Shown: positions 19,537-28,733 of the stretch, piece after piece
Position numbering within the stretch: position 1 is the stretch's first letter
Layout of the letters: each line of letters opens with the position of its first letter
Source of the DNA: CAWFPR01 sp963817635
GTDB lineage: Bacteria; Acidobacteriota; Vicinamibacteria; Vicinamibacterales; 2-12-FULL-66-21
Reading direction: 5' to 3'
Assembly: GCA_963817635.1 (NCBI GenBank)
Contig: CAWFPR010000015.1
Span: 186,001-250,000, forward strand
DNA: 64,000 nucleotides
Program-made: the position numbers and the translations under genes
The notes under the pieces: model-generated
Databases searched by the model: none
What the model was told of the DNA's origin: nothing
What the model saw: the letters and a program-made list of their open reading frames with translations, nothing else

Positions 19537-20319
19537 CCTGCGGGCGACGACCACCACCTCTCCATCCTCCACGGTCAGCGTCGCCGCCCGCGCCGCCGCG
19601 CCGGCAAAGCGAATCCGCACCACCTCGGCACCCGCCGGATTGAAGACGAGATTGCCCTGGTGGAAGAGATTGCGCGCCACGGCCCCGGCGCGCGTGATCG
19701 TCAGCTCGCCGCGGGCGTTGGTCGCCACGGTCAGGCGTTCGGTGGCCGCCGCGCCGAACCCGTAGGTGCCGGTGATGGCGGCCCGGTCCCCGGCGCTCAG
19801 CGGTAGGTTGTCGTATGGCCGATCGGCGTCGCCCAGCGATTCGAGATACGAGACGACGTCCTGCGCCCCTCCGTGCCGGGCGTGCACCAGCAGCGTGATG
19901 CCATGCGGCCCGCGCGTCCGCTGCGCGCCAGGGGACGCCGCGATGAACGCCTTGACCACATCGAGCTGGCCGAGCATGGCAGCGGAGAAGATGGTCGGAT
20001 GCGCGCCGCTGGCCAGCAGGATTCCCGCAATTTCGCGATGCCCGACGTGAGAAGCGGCTCCGAGCGCCGTCTCCCAGTCGCCATAGCCCCAGTCCCAGGC
20101 CGCCCGCGCGAGCGCCGGGCGCAGCGCGACGAGTGCCTTCACCCGCGCGACGTTGCCGTGGGAGACCGCGACCATCTCGTGAACGAGATCGGGGTCCTGC
20201 GATGGAAACGATCCGGGAACCGCCGGGCCCGGCACCTGCTTTTCCGTCACCACGGTCGGCACGAAGGCGGCCGCCGGGACGAGCGACAGGAACACGCGGC
20301 GAGACACAACATCGAACAT
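19522..20319 (-). CDS. exported ankyrin-repeat protein with Tat-like signal
   Basis: The N-terminus contains a twin-arginine type motif SRRVFL followed by a hydrophobic stretch (SLVPAAAFVPTVV), predicting Tat export. The middle holds three to four ankyrin-like repeats (VSHGNVARVKALVALRP, ASHVGHREIAGILLASGAHP, AMLGQLDVVKAFIAASPG, GGAQDVVSYLESLGD). A C-terminal ~80-residue beta-sandwich-like module follows (GTYGFGAAATERLTV). The start ATG at 20319 has AGGAGG 8 bases upstream. It probably mediates protein binding outside the cytoplasm; function unknown. Confidence 0.75.
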   Translation of the reverse strand: MFDVVSRRVFLSLVPAAAFVPTVVTEKQVPGPAVPGSFPSQDPDLVHEMVAVSHGNVARVKALVALRPALARAAWDWGYGDWETALGAASHVGHREIAGILLASGAHPTIFSAAMLGQLDVVKAFIAASPGAQRTRGPHGITLLVHARHGGAQDVVSYLESLGDADRPYDNLPLSAGDRAAITGTYGFGAAATERLTVATNARGELTITRAGAVARNLFHQGNLVFNPAGAEVVRIRFAGAAARAATLTVEDGEVVVVARRLPDL

Positions 20320-20424
20320 GCGGAAGTCCTCCTGCACCGAGGTAGTACCAGCGGCGGTGATCGAAACGCAACTCAGGAACGTGTAAGTTCCGTGTGAGGG
20401 GGGAAGTCCCGCGGTGAGAACTGT

Positions 20425-21282
20425 TTAGCGGGCGGTGAGCTGGGCGGCGACGGCGCCTGCTATGCGGGTGGCGAGTTCCAATTGCACGTCGAGGGTCATC
20501 GCCGCGCGGTCGAACGTGCTGGCCCACACGTGGACCTCGTCGCGCGAACGGATGAGGTGCGCGACGACCCGGAATCGCTCGCCGTCGCGCTTCAACTGGC
20601 CGAGCACGACGTACTCGGCCCCGAGCGCGGCGCCAATCGCCTTGAGATCGCGCGACTGCCGCGGCGTCCGCAGGATGGCCGCGTTGCCGATGACCGCAAT
20701 CCGCGGGATGAGCTCCGGGACCGACAGCCGCGCCACCGTCGCGTCCGAGATGCCGCTGGCCACCCGGTCGAGCGCGGCATCGCCCGTCTCGTTGTCAAAC
20801 GGCACTACCGCCACGCGCTCGGCGGCCGCCGGCTGACGCACTCCCCACGGGCGCCCGGCGAAGATGGCCGCGATGGCCAGCGCGAGCGCGGCCGCGGCGA
20901 GCAGCGGCAGGCGCCACGCCCGCGCGCCCGTGGCGGGCGGAGGATCGGCGGCGACCGAGACCGTCGGCGCCCCGTTCGCGATCGGGGCGATGAAACGATA
21001 GCCCCGCCGGGGCACCGTCTCGATGAAACGCGGGCGGTCAGCCGAGTCGCCGAGGACGGAGCGGATCTGCGAGACGCAGAAATTCAGTCCCCGCTCGAAG
21101 TCCACGAACGTCCCGTCGCCCCAGATTCGCTGCCGCAGCTCGTCGCGAGTCACGGTCTCGCCGGCCCGTTCCACGAGCAGCGCCAGGACCTTCGCGGGCT
21201 GCGGTTGCAGCCTGACGGTCACATCGTCACGCTTCAGCACGCCGTCGGCCGGATCGAATGTGAATCGGTCAAACCGAATCAC
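20425..21282 (-). CDS. CadC-like membrane transcriptional regulator (winged helix + TM + TolB/FlgO-like domain)
   Basis: OmpR/PhoB-type winged helix at residues 1-100: PAKVLALLVERAGETVTRDE, LRQRIWGDGTFVDFERGLN, then RFIETVPRRGYRFIAP. A single membrane helix follows (LPLLAAAALALAIAAIFAG), then a periplasmic domain resembling the TolB N-terminal/FlgO fold (VAVVPFDNETGDAALDRVAS, GAEYVVLGQLKRDGERFRV). It lacks the TPR tail often seen in acidobacterial members, so it is a short version (285 residues). Such one-component regulators bind DNA from the membrane in response to an envelope signal. The GTG at 21282 is used. Targets cannot be inferred. Confidence 0.82.
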   Translation of the reverse strand: MIRFDRFTFDPADGVLKRDDVTVRLQPQPAKVLALLVERAGETVTRDELRQRIWGDGTFVDFERGLNFCVSQIRSVLGDSADRPRFIETVPRRGYRFIAPIANGAPTVSVAADPPPATGARAWRLPLLAAAALALAIAAIFAGRPWGVRQPAAAERVAVVPFDNETGDAALDRVASGISDATVARLSVPELIPRIAVIGNAAILRTPRQSRDLKAIGAALGAEYVVLGQLKRDGERFRVVAHLIRSRDEVHVWASTFDRAAMTLDVQLELATRIAGAVAAQLTAR

Positions 21283-21295
21283 GGCCCCCCTTTCG

Positions 21296-21426
21296 AACCA
21301 CGGATGACACGGATTGCACGGATCACGTTCTAACCACAGATCACACCGATCACACAGATCGCTTCTGACTCACGGACGACCCGGATCACACGTGGACGTC
21401 GCGGGCGATCCGTGAAATCCGTGGTC
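21296..21426. repeat. ACCACGGATGACACGGAT-type intergenic repeats with an inverted copy
   Basis: Direct copies at 21296-21325 and 21331-21360, a decayed one at 21370-21390, and an inverted copy at 21407-21426 (gatccgtgaaatccgtggtc). The first and last copies can pair into a long imperfect hairpin. The element occupies nearly the whole gap between the divergently placed regulator start and the DinB stop (21283-21455). Similar 'CACGGAT' spacer repeats are common between genes in acidobacteria and some other soil phyla; the mechanism is unknown. Confidence 0.75.
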
Positions 21427-21455
21427 AAGAGGGCACCCGTGTCGTCCGCGGATCC

Positions 21456-21999
21456 TTACCGCACCCCGCCGGCCACCTGCGCGCGGAACGCCTCGCGCGC
21501 ACGAGTCAGGTGCGGAACGATGTCGAGCATGCGCTCGATGAGCATGAGCTGTGCGCGATGGTGCATCTCGTGTTCCTTGACGCCGAGCAGCATCTCGAAA
21601 CGGGTCTTGGCCGGCGGCTGGATCGGCGCGGGGAACGACACCTGTTCCTGGAGCGTTCGGTCCGGGAGGCCACCGAGGAACTTCGACAGCGCGTCGCCGT
21701 TCTCGCGCAGCGCATGTACGATCGCATCCTTCGTCGTGAGCGCCTGCGCGGCGGCAACGGTGGCCGCGAGCCGCTCGCCAAACGTCGCGAAGTCGACCAT
21801 GGCGACATGGTCGCCGTGCAGCTCGATCTGCCACATCGGGGCCACGGCGACGTGGGCGAGCATTTCGCCCACGCTCCGGCAGCCGGGGGCGGCGCGGAAA
21901 TCATAGCGGTCGGCCGGAATCTCCTCGGCGATCGTGATGGTGTTCCGACGAACGGTGTCGAACGAAGCCTGCAGTTCCCCTGCGCCGTAGTACGGTCAC
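21456..21999 (-). CDS. DinB-family four-helix protein (one frameshift near the start)
   Basis: DinB/YfiT-like metal-binding helical bundle: SVGEMLAHVAVAPMWQIE with the first His, a middle ALRENGDALSKFLGGLPD, and KEHEMHHRAQLMLIERML with the second His pair. The reading frame from MGEML can be extended upstream through EEIPADRYDFRAAPGCRSVG. Repair of one extra base near 21993 leads to a GTG at 21999 with AAGGAGG 8 bases before it, which fixes the start. The family is linked to thiol-dependent detoxification or stress; no specific substrate can be given. Confidence 0.72.
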
Positions 22000-22058
22000 G
22001 CGATGCCTCCTTCGAAGCGGAAAAAGAGACCGAGTGTAGCACTCCGGGCCAGCTGGCG

Positions 22059-22064
22059 TAAGAT
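22059..22064 (+). promoter_or_regulatory. -10-like element TAAGAT of the first amidase gene
   Basis: It lies 7 nt upstream of the GTG at 22072, with no Shine-Dalgarno between. Leaderless-type start. Confidence 0.45.
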
Positions 22065-22071
22065 ACGCCGC

Positions 22072-23652
22072 GTGAAGAGATTCCTGCTCGCCGTCACGCT
22101 CGCCGTTCCCGCGGCCGTCGCCGCCCAGGCGCCGCCGTTCCGCGTCGAAGAAGCCTCGATCGGTCAGATCCATGCAGCGATGCGGGCCGGCCGCCTCACC
22201 TGCCGTGCGCTCGTGCAGCAGTACCTCGCGCGCATCGACGCCTACGACAAGCAAGGGCCGGCGATCAACGCGATCGTCGTCACCAATCCGTCGGCGCTGC
22301 TCGAGGCCGACCAGCTGGACCGCCGCTACAAGGCGTCGGGACCGACAGGGCCGCTGCACTGCATTCCGCTCCTCGTGAAGGACAACTTCGAGACGATTGG
22401 CATGCAGAGCGCGGACGGATCGCTGTCCCTGAAGGGCTTCATCTCGAATCGTGACGCGTTCCTGGTGAAACGCGCGAAGGAGGCCGGCGCGATCGTGCTG
22501 GCGAAGACGAACATGGCGGAGTTCGCCTTCAGTCCGTACGAGACCGTGAACTCGATCCTGCCCGGATACACGAGAAACCCGTATGCGCTCAATCGCGTCA
22601 CGGCTGGATCGAGCGGCGGCACGGCAGCCGGCGTCGCGGCCAGTTTCGGCGCGGCGGGCTTCGGCAGCGATACCGGCAACTCGATCCGCGGCCCCTCGTC
22701 GCACCAGGCGCTCGTCGGCATCCGATCGACGATGGGGCTGACGAGCCGGTCCGGCGTGGCGCCCCTGAGTCTGCTGGCCGACATCGCGGGTCCGATGGCG
22801 CGATCGGTCGAGGACGCGGTCGCCATTTTCCAGGTGATCGTCGGAGAAGACCCGGACGATCCGGTCACGCTCGCGGCGGACTACGTGCAGCCGGGCCTGC
22901 GCCCGGGCGGCCACCCCGCGACGCTGCCGGACTACCGGAGCGCGCTCGTGCCCGACGGGCTGAAGGGCGCCCGAATCGGGATTCTGCGCCAGGCCTACGA
23001 GCGCGACACGGCCGATTCCGAGGTCGTCCAGGTCTTCATGAAGGCGGTCGAGGATCTCGGGAAAGCCGGGGCGACGATCGTCGATCCGGCCGACGTCGAT
23101 CTCGCGCAGGTGCGCCGCTCGCGTGAGTCCGGGCCATGCGGCGGGTTCAAGTACGACATCAACCGCTACCTGGCGGCGCAGGGGGATCGCGTGCCCGTGC
23201 ACTCCCTCGAGGAGATCATCCGATCGCGGGCGTTCCATCCGTCCGTCCAGCTCCGCCTGCAGAACGCGCAGGAAGGCGCGGAGAACGGTCCGGAATCCGC
23301 CGCCTGCAAGGCGGAAGCGGACTACCGCGAACAGTTCCGCGCGGCGGTGATGAAGACCATGGAGACGCTGAGGCTCGATGCGTTCGTCTATCCGACCTGG
23401 AGCAACCCGCCGCGCCTGACTGGCGACCTGAACACGCCGGCCGGCGACAACAGCCAGGTGTTCTCGCCCACGACCGGTTTCCCGTCGGTCCAGGTGCCGA
23501 TGGGCTATACCCGGAACAACACGCTGCCGGCCGGCATGACGTTCTTCGGAAAGGCGTGGGATGAAGCGACGCTGCTCAGGTTCGCCTATGCGTACGAGCA
23601 AGCCACGCACCACCGGCGGGCGCCGGCCTCCACGCCGGCCCTGAAGAAATAG
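22072..23652 (+). CDS. secreted amidase (amidase signature family)
   Basis: Intact, about 526 residues from the GTG at 22072. A signal peptide (KRFLLAVTLAVPAAVAA) precedes the amidase-signature domain. The Ser-cisSer-Lys triad is visible as Lys in LLVKDNFET, cis-Ser in AGSSGGTAAG and the nucleophile Ser in GSDTGNSIRGPS. These enzymes hydrolyse amide bonds; a periplasmic location suggests peptide amides or N-acyl compounds. It is one of three amidases in the window (see 39874 and 58203), all secreted. Transcription is probably leaderless and divergent from the DinB gene. Confidence 0.9.
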   Translation: MKRFLLAVTLAVPAAVAAQAPPFRVEEASIGQIHAAMRAGRLTCRALVQQYLARIDAYDKQGPAINAIVVTNPSALLEADQLDRRYKASGPTGPLHCIPLLVKDNFETIGMQSADGSLSLKGFISNRDAFLVKRAKEAGAIVLAKTNMAEFAFSPYETVNSILPGYTRNPYALNRVTAGSSGGTAAGVAASFGAAGFGSDTGNSIRGPSSHQALVGIRSTMGLTSRSGVAPLSLLADIAGPMARSVEDAVAIFQVIVGEDPDDPVTLAADYVQPGLRPGGHPATLPDYRSALVPDGLKGARIGILRQAYERDTADSEVVQVFMKAVEDLGKAGATIVDPADVDLAQVRRSRESGPCGGFKYDINRYLAAQGDRVPVHSLEEIIRSRAFHPSVQLRLQNAQEGAENGPESAACKAEADYREQFRAAVMKTMETLRLDAFVYPTWSNPPRLTGDLNTPAGDNSQVFSPTTGFPSVQVPMGYTRNNTLPAGMTFFGKAWDEATLLRFAYAYEQATHHRRAPASTPALKK

Positions 23653-23661
23653 GACGGCCGG

Positions 23662-25095
23662 TCAGCTCCCGCCGCTCTCGCGCGCGAAGCGCAGATCGAA
23701 GACGCGATCCTGGCTCACGCTGAGGCCGGTGATGCGCCCGCCGTCGCGCAGGAACCTGATACTGCCGATGCCGGCACCCGCGTTGAAGGTATCTTCAACC
23801 GTCGGGCGCAGGATGATCTTCGTGTCCGGGCGACGCATCAGGATCAGCGAATCCCCGTCAACCGCAATCGTGAAGACCGTCTCGGCTTCGTCGCTGGCGT
23901 AGGTGCCCGCATAGGACGCCAGCTGCGCGGCGGTCGGCTTGAACGACTGTGGCGGCAGTTGCCGCTGCGGCGCGGGCTGGGGGGTCGTGGCGATCGCGCT
24001 ACCGAGATACAGGTCCGCGACCGCGTGCGCGTATCGCGTCGCCGCTCCGCTCGACACGTTGCAGAGCACCGCGATCGAGAGACGCTGGTCCGGATAGCGC
24101 ACGAGGTGCGCGCGATACCCGGCCGTCGATCCGCTGTGCCCCACTTCGCGCACGCCTTTGTAGGTGCCGACCATCAAGCCGAGCGCGTAGCTGCCCGGCT
24201 TGCCGTCGTTGAACAGCCCGGGCTCCTGCTGGCGCGCCACGAACGCGGCATCGCCGACCTTCGGTGATTCGAAGTTCTCGTTCCACCGCAGCAAATCACC
24301 GACCGTCGTCAGCAGCCCGCCGTTGCCGTGCACGTTCTCGAACGGCATCTCCTGCGCGTACCCGCCCGGCTCGGCCTGGTAGGCGATCGCGCGGTCCTTG
24401 ACGATGCGCCTGAAATCGTCGCGCCAGGAGGTGCGGGTCATGCCGAGCGGCGTGAAGATCCGTTCCCGCGAGAACTGCGCGAACGGCATCCCGCTCACGC
24501 GCGTGACGATGATCGCGGCAAGGTTGTACCCGCTGTTGCTGTAGGAGTACTGGGTACCGGGCGTGAAGTTGAGGGCCTTCTGCCGGCTCAGGATGTCCAG
24601 GACGTGCGCGTGCGTGTATACGCGTGTCGTGCGCGGCCAGCCGGCGATCGATTCCACCGAGCCCCAGTCGCGCAGGCCGCTCATGTGGTTGAGCATGTGG
24701 CGGATCAGGAGCGGCGCGCCGTAGTCCGGAATCTCGGGGACGTACTTGCGCACGGGATCGTCGAGCGAGAGCTTGCCTTCCCGCGCCAGCAGCAGCACCG
24801 CCGCGGCGGTGAACTGCTTCGACACCGATCCGGCTTCGAAGATCGTGTCAGGCCTGTTGGGCACGTCGTGCTCGAGATCGGCCATCCCGTACGCCCGTTC
24901 CAGGAGGCTCGTTCCGTCCCGGGCCACGCCGACCGCGCAGCCGGGCGACTGAGTGGTCCAGCGCGCGAAGATGGCATCCACGCTGGCCGGCGTCACCGTC
25001 GTGGTGCGCTGCGCGAACACGGACCCGTGACTCGCGGCGGCGATCAGCAGGCCGGCGGCTAAACAGACATGGTGGAGCCGGCGTATTCGGTTCAT
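23662..25095 (-). CDS. secreted serine hydrolase, beta-lactamase/PBP class C family
   Basis: Intact 477-residue protein. After a signal peptide (LAAGLLIAAASHGSVFA) come the catalytic SxxK in EAGSVSKQFTAAAVLL, the YxN-type YSYSNSGYNLAAI and the HSGSTAGYRAHLVRY third motif. A C-terminal ~110-residue lipocalin/DUF3471-like beta domain follows (ASYAGTYASDEAETVFTIAV). Such enzymes act as esterases or D-amino-acid peptidases rather than resistance beta-lactamases. It converges with the upstream amidase, 9 bp from its stop. The start ATG at 25095 follows a TATCAT element at 9 nt. Confidence 0.9.
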   Translation of the reverse strand: MNRIRRLHHVCLAAGLLIAAASHGSVFAQRTTTVTPASVDAIFARWTTQSPGCAVGVARDGTSLLERAYGMADLEHDVPNRPDTIFEAGSVSKQFTAAAVLLLAREGKLSLDDPVRKYVPEIPDYGAPLLIRHMLNHMSGLRDWGSVESIAGWPRTTRVYTHAHVLDILSRQKALNFTPGTQYSYSNSGYNLAAIIVTRVSGMPFAQFSRERIFTPLGMTRTSWRDDFRRIVKDRAIAYQAEPGGYAQEMPFENVHGNGGLLTTVGDLLRWNENFESPKVGDAAFVARQQEPGLFNDGKPGSYALGLMVGTYKGVREVGHSGSTAGYRAHLVRYPDQRLSIAVLCNVSSGAATRYAHAVADLYLGSAIATTPQPAPQRQLPPQSFKPTAAQLASYAGTYASDEAETVFTIAVDGDSLILMRRPDTKIILRPTVEDTFNAGAGIGSIRFLRDGGRITGLSVSQDRVFDLRFARESGGS

Positions 25096-25134
25096 CGTGC
25101 GCGCATGATAGCCTACCGTGCACGATTGGAACAG

Positions 25135-26280
25135 ATGCCGATGACCGACAGAGGACGCTGCGGCGCCGCGGCGACATTGACCGCGACCGTGATGGTCCTC
25201 GGGTGGCTGTGCGCCACCCTCGCACTGCACGCCCAGACGCCGTCCGCCGGCAGCGCGGCGACACGAACCCCGCGGGCCATCTACGAGGCGTCGTGTATGA
25301 GCTGCCACGGGCCCGACGGCCGGGGACAGCCGCAGAGCGTGGTCGGATTCGACGTGCCCCTCCCGGACTTCTCGGCCTGTGCCTTCGCCACGCCGGAGCG
25401 CGATGCGGACTGGCACGCCCTCGTCCAGGTGGGCGGACGGGCCCACGGCTTCGCGCGGAACATGCCGGCGTTCGGCGATGTGCTGTCGGCCGACGAGATC
25501 GACGCGGCGATCAGCTACATCCGCACGTTCTGCACGAACCCGTCGTGGCCGCGCGGCAACCTGAACCTGCCGCGTCCGCTGGTGACCGAAAAAGCGTTTC
25601 CGGAAAACGAAGCCATCGTGACGACCACCTTCGAAGGGAAGGACTCGGTCGGGAACGTCTTCGTCTACGAGCATCGCCTGGGCGCGCGCGGCCAGTACGA
25701 AGTCGTCGTGCCGTTCAACCTCCAGAACGGCCAGGCGTCCGGCTGGCAGCGGGGACTCGGCGACGTCGCCGTCGCGACCAAGCGCGCCCTGTTCGCCAAC
25801 CTGGCGACAGGCTCGATCTTCAGCCTTGGCGGCGAGGTGACCTTCCCCACGGGCAAGGAGAGCCAGGGGCTCGGCGGCGGCGCCACGATTCTCGAACCCT
25901 TTGCCGCCTTCAGCCAGATTCTCCCGCACGAGGGATTCCTGCACATGCACGCCGGGCTCGAGTTCCCGAAAGGACTCGACGGCGCGAACAACGAGTGGTA
26001 CTGGCGGACGGCCGCCGGCCGGAGCTACGCGCAGAACGGCGGCACCGGCCGCGCCTGGTCGCCGATGCTCGAGGTGCTCGCGGCGCGCGAGATCGCGTCG
26101 GGCGAAAAGGTGCAGTGGGACCTCGTGCCGCAGATGCAGGTCACGCTCAGCAGGCGTCAGCACATCATGATGAGCGGTGGCGTCCAGTTCCCCGTCAACG
26201 AACGCGAAGGACGCAGCCGCAAGTACATGCTGTACCTCTTGTGGGACTGGTTCGATGGCGGCTTCTTCTCCGGCTGGTAG
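25135..26280 (+). CDS. c-type cytochrome fused to an outer-membrane-like beta domain
   Basis: A signal peptide (VMVLGWLCATLALHAQ) is followed by a single-heme cytochrome c domain with CMSCHGPDGRG and the distal Met region FARNMPAFGDVLSADEID. After ~120 residues the protein changes to a 260-residue beta-rich region with repeated amphipathic strands (VFVYEHRLGARGQYEVVVPF, SIFSLGGEVTFPTGKES, HIMMSGGVQFPVNEREGR, LYLLWDWFDGGFFSGW). This looks like an outer-membrane barrel ending in an aromatic residue (terminal Trp). It may therefore carry electrons into or through the outer membrane. The ATG at 25135 or 25141 is possible. It is the first gene of a three-gene cytochrome set. Confidence 0.75.
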   Translation: MPMTDRGRCGAAATLTATVMVLGWLCATLALHAQTPSAGSAATRTPRAIYEASCMSCHGPDGRGQPQSVVGFDVPLPDFSACAFATPERDADWHALVQVGGRAHGFARNMPAFGDVLSADEIDAAISYIRTFCTNPSWPRGNLNLPRPLVTEKAFPENEAIVTTTFEGKDSVGNVFVYEHRLGARGQYEVVVPFNLQNGQASGWQRGLGDVAVATKRALFANLATGSIFSLGGEVTFPTGKESQGLGGGATILEPFAAFSQILPHEGFLHMHAGLEFPKGLDGANNEWYWRTAAGRSYAQNGGTGRAWSPMLEVLAAREIASGEKVQWDLVPQMQVTLSRRQHIMMSGGVQFPVNEREGRSRKYMLYLLWDWFDGGFFSGW

Positions 26281-26289
26281 CGGCAGCGC

Positions 26290-27940
26290 ATGCACAAATT
26301 CCTGATCGTTCTCGCCTCGTCGGTGTGGATGGCCGTCCTCGGCTCCGGATCAGCCCGGCAGTCGCCCGCACCATCGAACCCACCCGCGGCGCGCAATCAG
26401 CATGCCGGTCCGCTCTTCGTGACGTCGCACGAATGCATGGCCTGCCATAACAGCCTGACGCTGTCGTCGGGCGAAGACGTGTCGATCGGCGTGAGCTGGC
26501 GCGCGACGATGATGGCGAACTCGGCCCGCGATCCGTACTGGCAGGCGTCGGTGAGACGGGAAACGATCGACCATCCGCTCGCCGCCGACGACATCCAGGA
26601 CGAGTGCTCGATCTGCCACATGCCCATGGCGCGCACGTCGGCGGTAGCCGGCGGACGCAAGGGTCGTGTCTTCGCGCACCTGCCGATCGGCAGGGTGGAC
26701 AACGAGGAGGCCCGCCTGGCCGCCGACGGGGTCTCGTGCACGCGTGTGCCACCAGATCACGAAGGCCAAGTTCGGGACGCGCGACAGCTTCACCGGCGGG
26801 TACGTCATCGACACGACGACCCCGTTCGACTCGCGCCCGGTCTACGGCCCCTTCGCGATCGACGCCGGGCGCCTGCGCGTGATGCACTCGTCGAGCGCCT
26901 TCCTGCCGACCGAAGGGCTGCACGTCCGGCAGTCGGAACTGTGCGCCACGTGCCACACCCTCATTACGAAGGCGCTTGGCCCCGACGGTCGCGAAATCGG
27001 CGAACTTCCGGAGCAGGTGCCCTTCCTGGAGTGGCAGCACAGCGCGTACAAGAACGAACGGAGCTGCCAGTCGTGCCACATGCCGGTCGTCATGGAGAAG
27101 ACCCGCATCGCATCGGTCGTCGGCGAAGAGCGCGAAGGCCTGGCGCGCCACACCTTCCTCGGCGGCAACGCCTTCATGCTGCGGATGCTGAACCGCTTCC
27201 GGGCGGAGCTGGGCGTCGAGGCCCAGCCGCAGGAACTCGAGGCCTCGGCGCGCGCCACCGCCCGGCAGGTGCAGACGGACGCCGCCTCGCTGACCATCGA
27301 TCGCACCGAGGAGAGCGGCGGCCGGTTGGCGATCGACATCACCGCTCGCGACCTCACGGGCCACAAGCTGCCGACGGCGTATCCCTCGCGCCGGGCGTGG
27401 CTCCACGTGACGGTGCGCGACCGCAACGGCCGCGCCATCTTCGAGTCGGGCGCCGTCGAGCCCTCGGGCGCGATCGCCGGCAACGACAACGACGCCGACC
27501 CGCTCCGCGCCGAACCGCACTACCGTGAGGTCACGCGGCCGGATCAGGTGCAGATCTACGAGTCGATCCTGATGGACAGCGCCGGGGGGATCACGACCGG
27601 CCTGCTCAAGGCCGTCGGCTACCTGAAGGACAATCGCCTGCTGCCGCGCGGGTTCGACAAGCAGACGGCCGTGAAGGACATCGCCGTGGTGGGCGATGCC
27701 GCCGCCGATCCCGACTTTACGGACGCCGGCGACCGGGTCCGCTACCTGGTGGACACCGGGAGCGCCGAGGGTCCGTTCCGCGTCGAGGCCGAACTGCTCT
27801 TCCAGCCGATTGGCTTTCGCTGGGCCCACAACCTGAAGCCCTACGACGCAGCCGAACCGCAGCGATTCGTCGCCTACTACGAGTCCATGTCGTCGGCGGT
27901 CACCGAGACGCTCGCCACCGCCCGCGCCGAGGTCCGGTAG
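26290..27940 (+). CDS. pentaheme c-type cytochrome (one frameshift)
   Basis: A signal peptide is followed by five CxxCH heme sites: CMACH, CSICH, CTVCH, CATCH and CQSCH. The third is only seen after removing one extra base at 26743, which joins the two reading frames and is strong evidence that the shift is an error or very recent. The C-terminal ~220 residues are beta-rich without hemes (TGHKLPTAYPSRRAWLHVTV). That is typical of the multiheme 'cytochrome c family protein' group found beside membrane cytochromes. It starts 9 bp after the cytochrome-barrel gene, so co-transcription is likely. The role would be periplasmic electron transfer; the acceptor is unknown. Confidence 0.83.
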
Positions 27941-28112
27941 CTGCTGGGGACCTGTCGGGAGGCCCCCGTCGCACGACGCTTGCGCGCCGGACGGCCACCG
28001 GCACACAATAGTCACCGGTTCTCCACGCGGTGATACGTGTGTCCCCGGCCGACCGCGCCAGTGACAACCACTCGCGGCGGCACGCAGAGCGTTTCAGTGG
28101 AGGAATCCGGTC

Positions 28113-28730
28113 ATGCCCCGCATCGTTCTTGCCGTCTTCGTGGCCTTCGGCGTCGCCGGGTTGGTCACCGTTGCAGCCGCGCCCCACGGCGCTCCCCCCT
28201 CGCAGGCATTCACCATCGCGGCAATCGCGGACGCGCCCGAGGCCGTGCGGCCAGCGATCGAGACGGCGGACCAGGTGTTCGCCGAAATCCGCAAAGCCCA
28301 CCTGACGGAAGTCACCCGCGCGATGGCCACCGGCGGCCCGAGCGGCGCCATCGCCGTCTGCCACCAGTCCTCGGCCGCGGTCATTGAACGAGTGAAGCGC
28401 GAGAAGGGATTCGATCTGGGACGCACGAGCGACCGCCTGCGCAATCCCACCAACCTGCCAAAGCCCTGGGCCGCGGCCATCGTAAAGAAGTACGCCGGCG
28501 CCAGGGCACGTTCGATCGACGGGTTCTACGTCGATCTCGGCGACAGGATCGGGGTCATCCGGCCCGTGGAGGAACTGGAAATCTGCGCCGGCTGTCACGG
28601 CCCGGCCGATCGCCTCGAACCGCACGTGCGGAAAGAACTGGCCGAGCGCTACCCCGCCGACCATGCCACCGGCTTCAAGACCGGCGACATTCGCGGCTGG
28701 CTCTGGGCCGAAGTGCCGATCGCGCGCTGA
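28113..28730 (+). CDS. DUF3365 (Tll0287-like) monoheme protein
   Basis: Intact 205 residues. Signal peptide RIVLAVFVAFGVAGLVTVAA, a helical PAS-like DUF3365 fold (GGPSGAIAVCHQSSAAVIER, LGRTSDRLRNPTNLPKPWA) and a CAGCH heme site near residue 155. DUF3365 proteins bind heme c and are thought to sense or transfer electrons at the membrane or in the periplasm. GGAGG lies 10 bases before the ATG. It follows the pentaheme cytochrome by 172 bp, a stretch in which I see no gene or clear promoter. Confidence 0.83.
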   Translation: MPRIVLAVFVAFGVAGLVTVAAAPHGAPPSQAFTIAAIADAPEAVRPAIETADQVFAEIRKAHLTEVTRAMATGGPSGAIAVCHQSSAAVIERVKREKGFDLGRTSDRLRNPTNLPKPWAAAIVKKYAGARARSIDGFYVDLGDRIGVIRPVEELEICAGCHGPADRLEPHVRKELAERYPADHATGFKTGDIRGWLWAEVPIAR

Positions 28731-28733
28731 TCC

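Noticed and set aside
23662..26295. Single 877-residue minus-strand protein
   Set aside because: Only the part from 25095 downward has family motifs; the upstream 400 residues are the antisense of the cytochrome gene.
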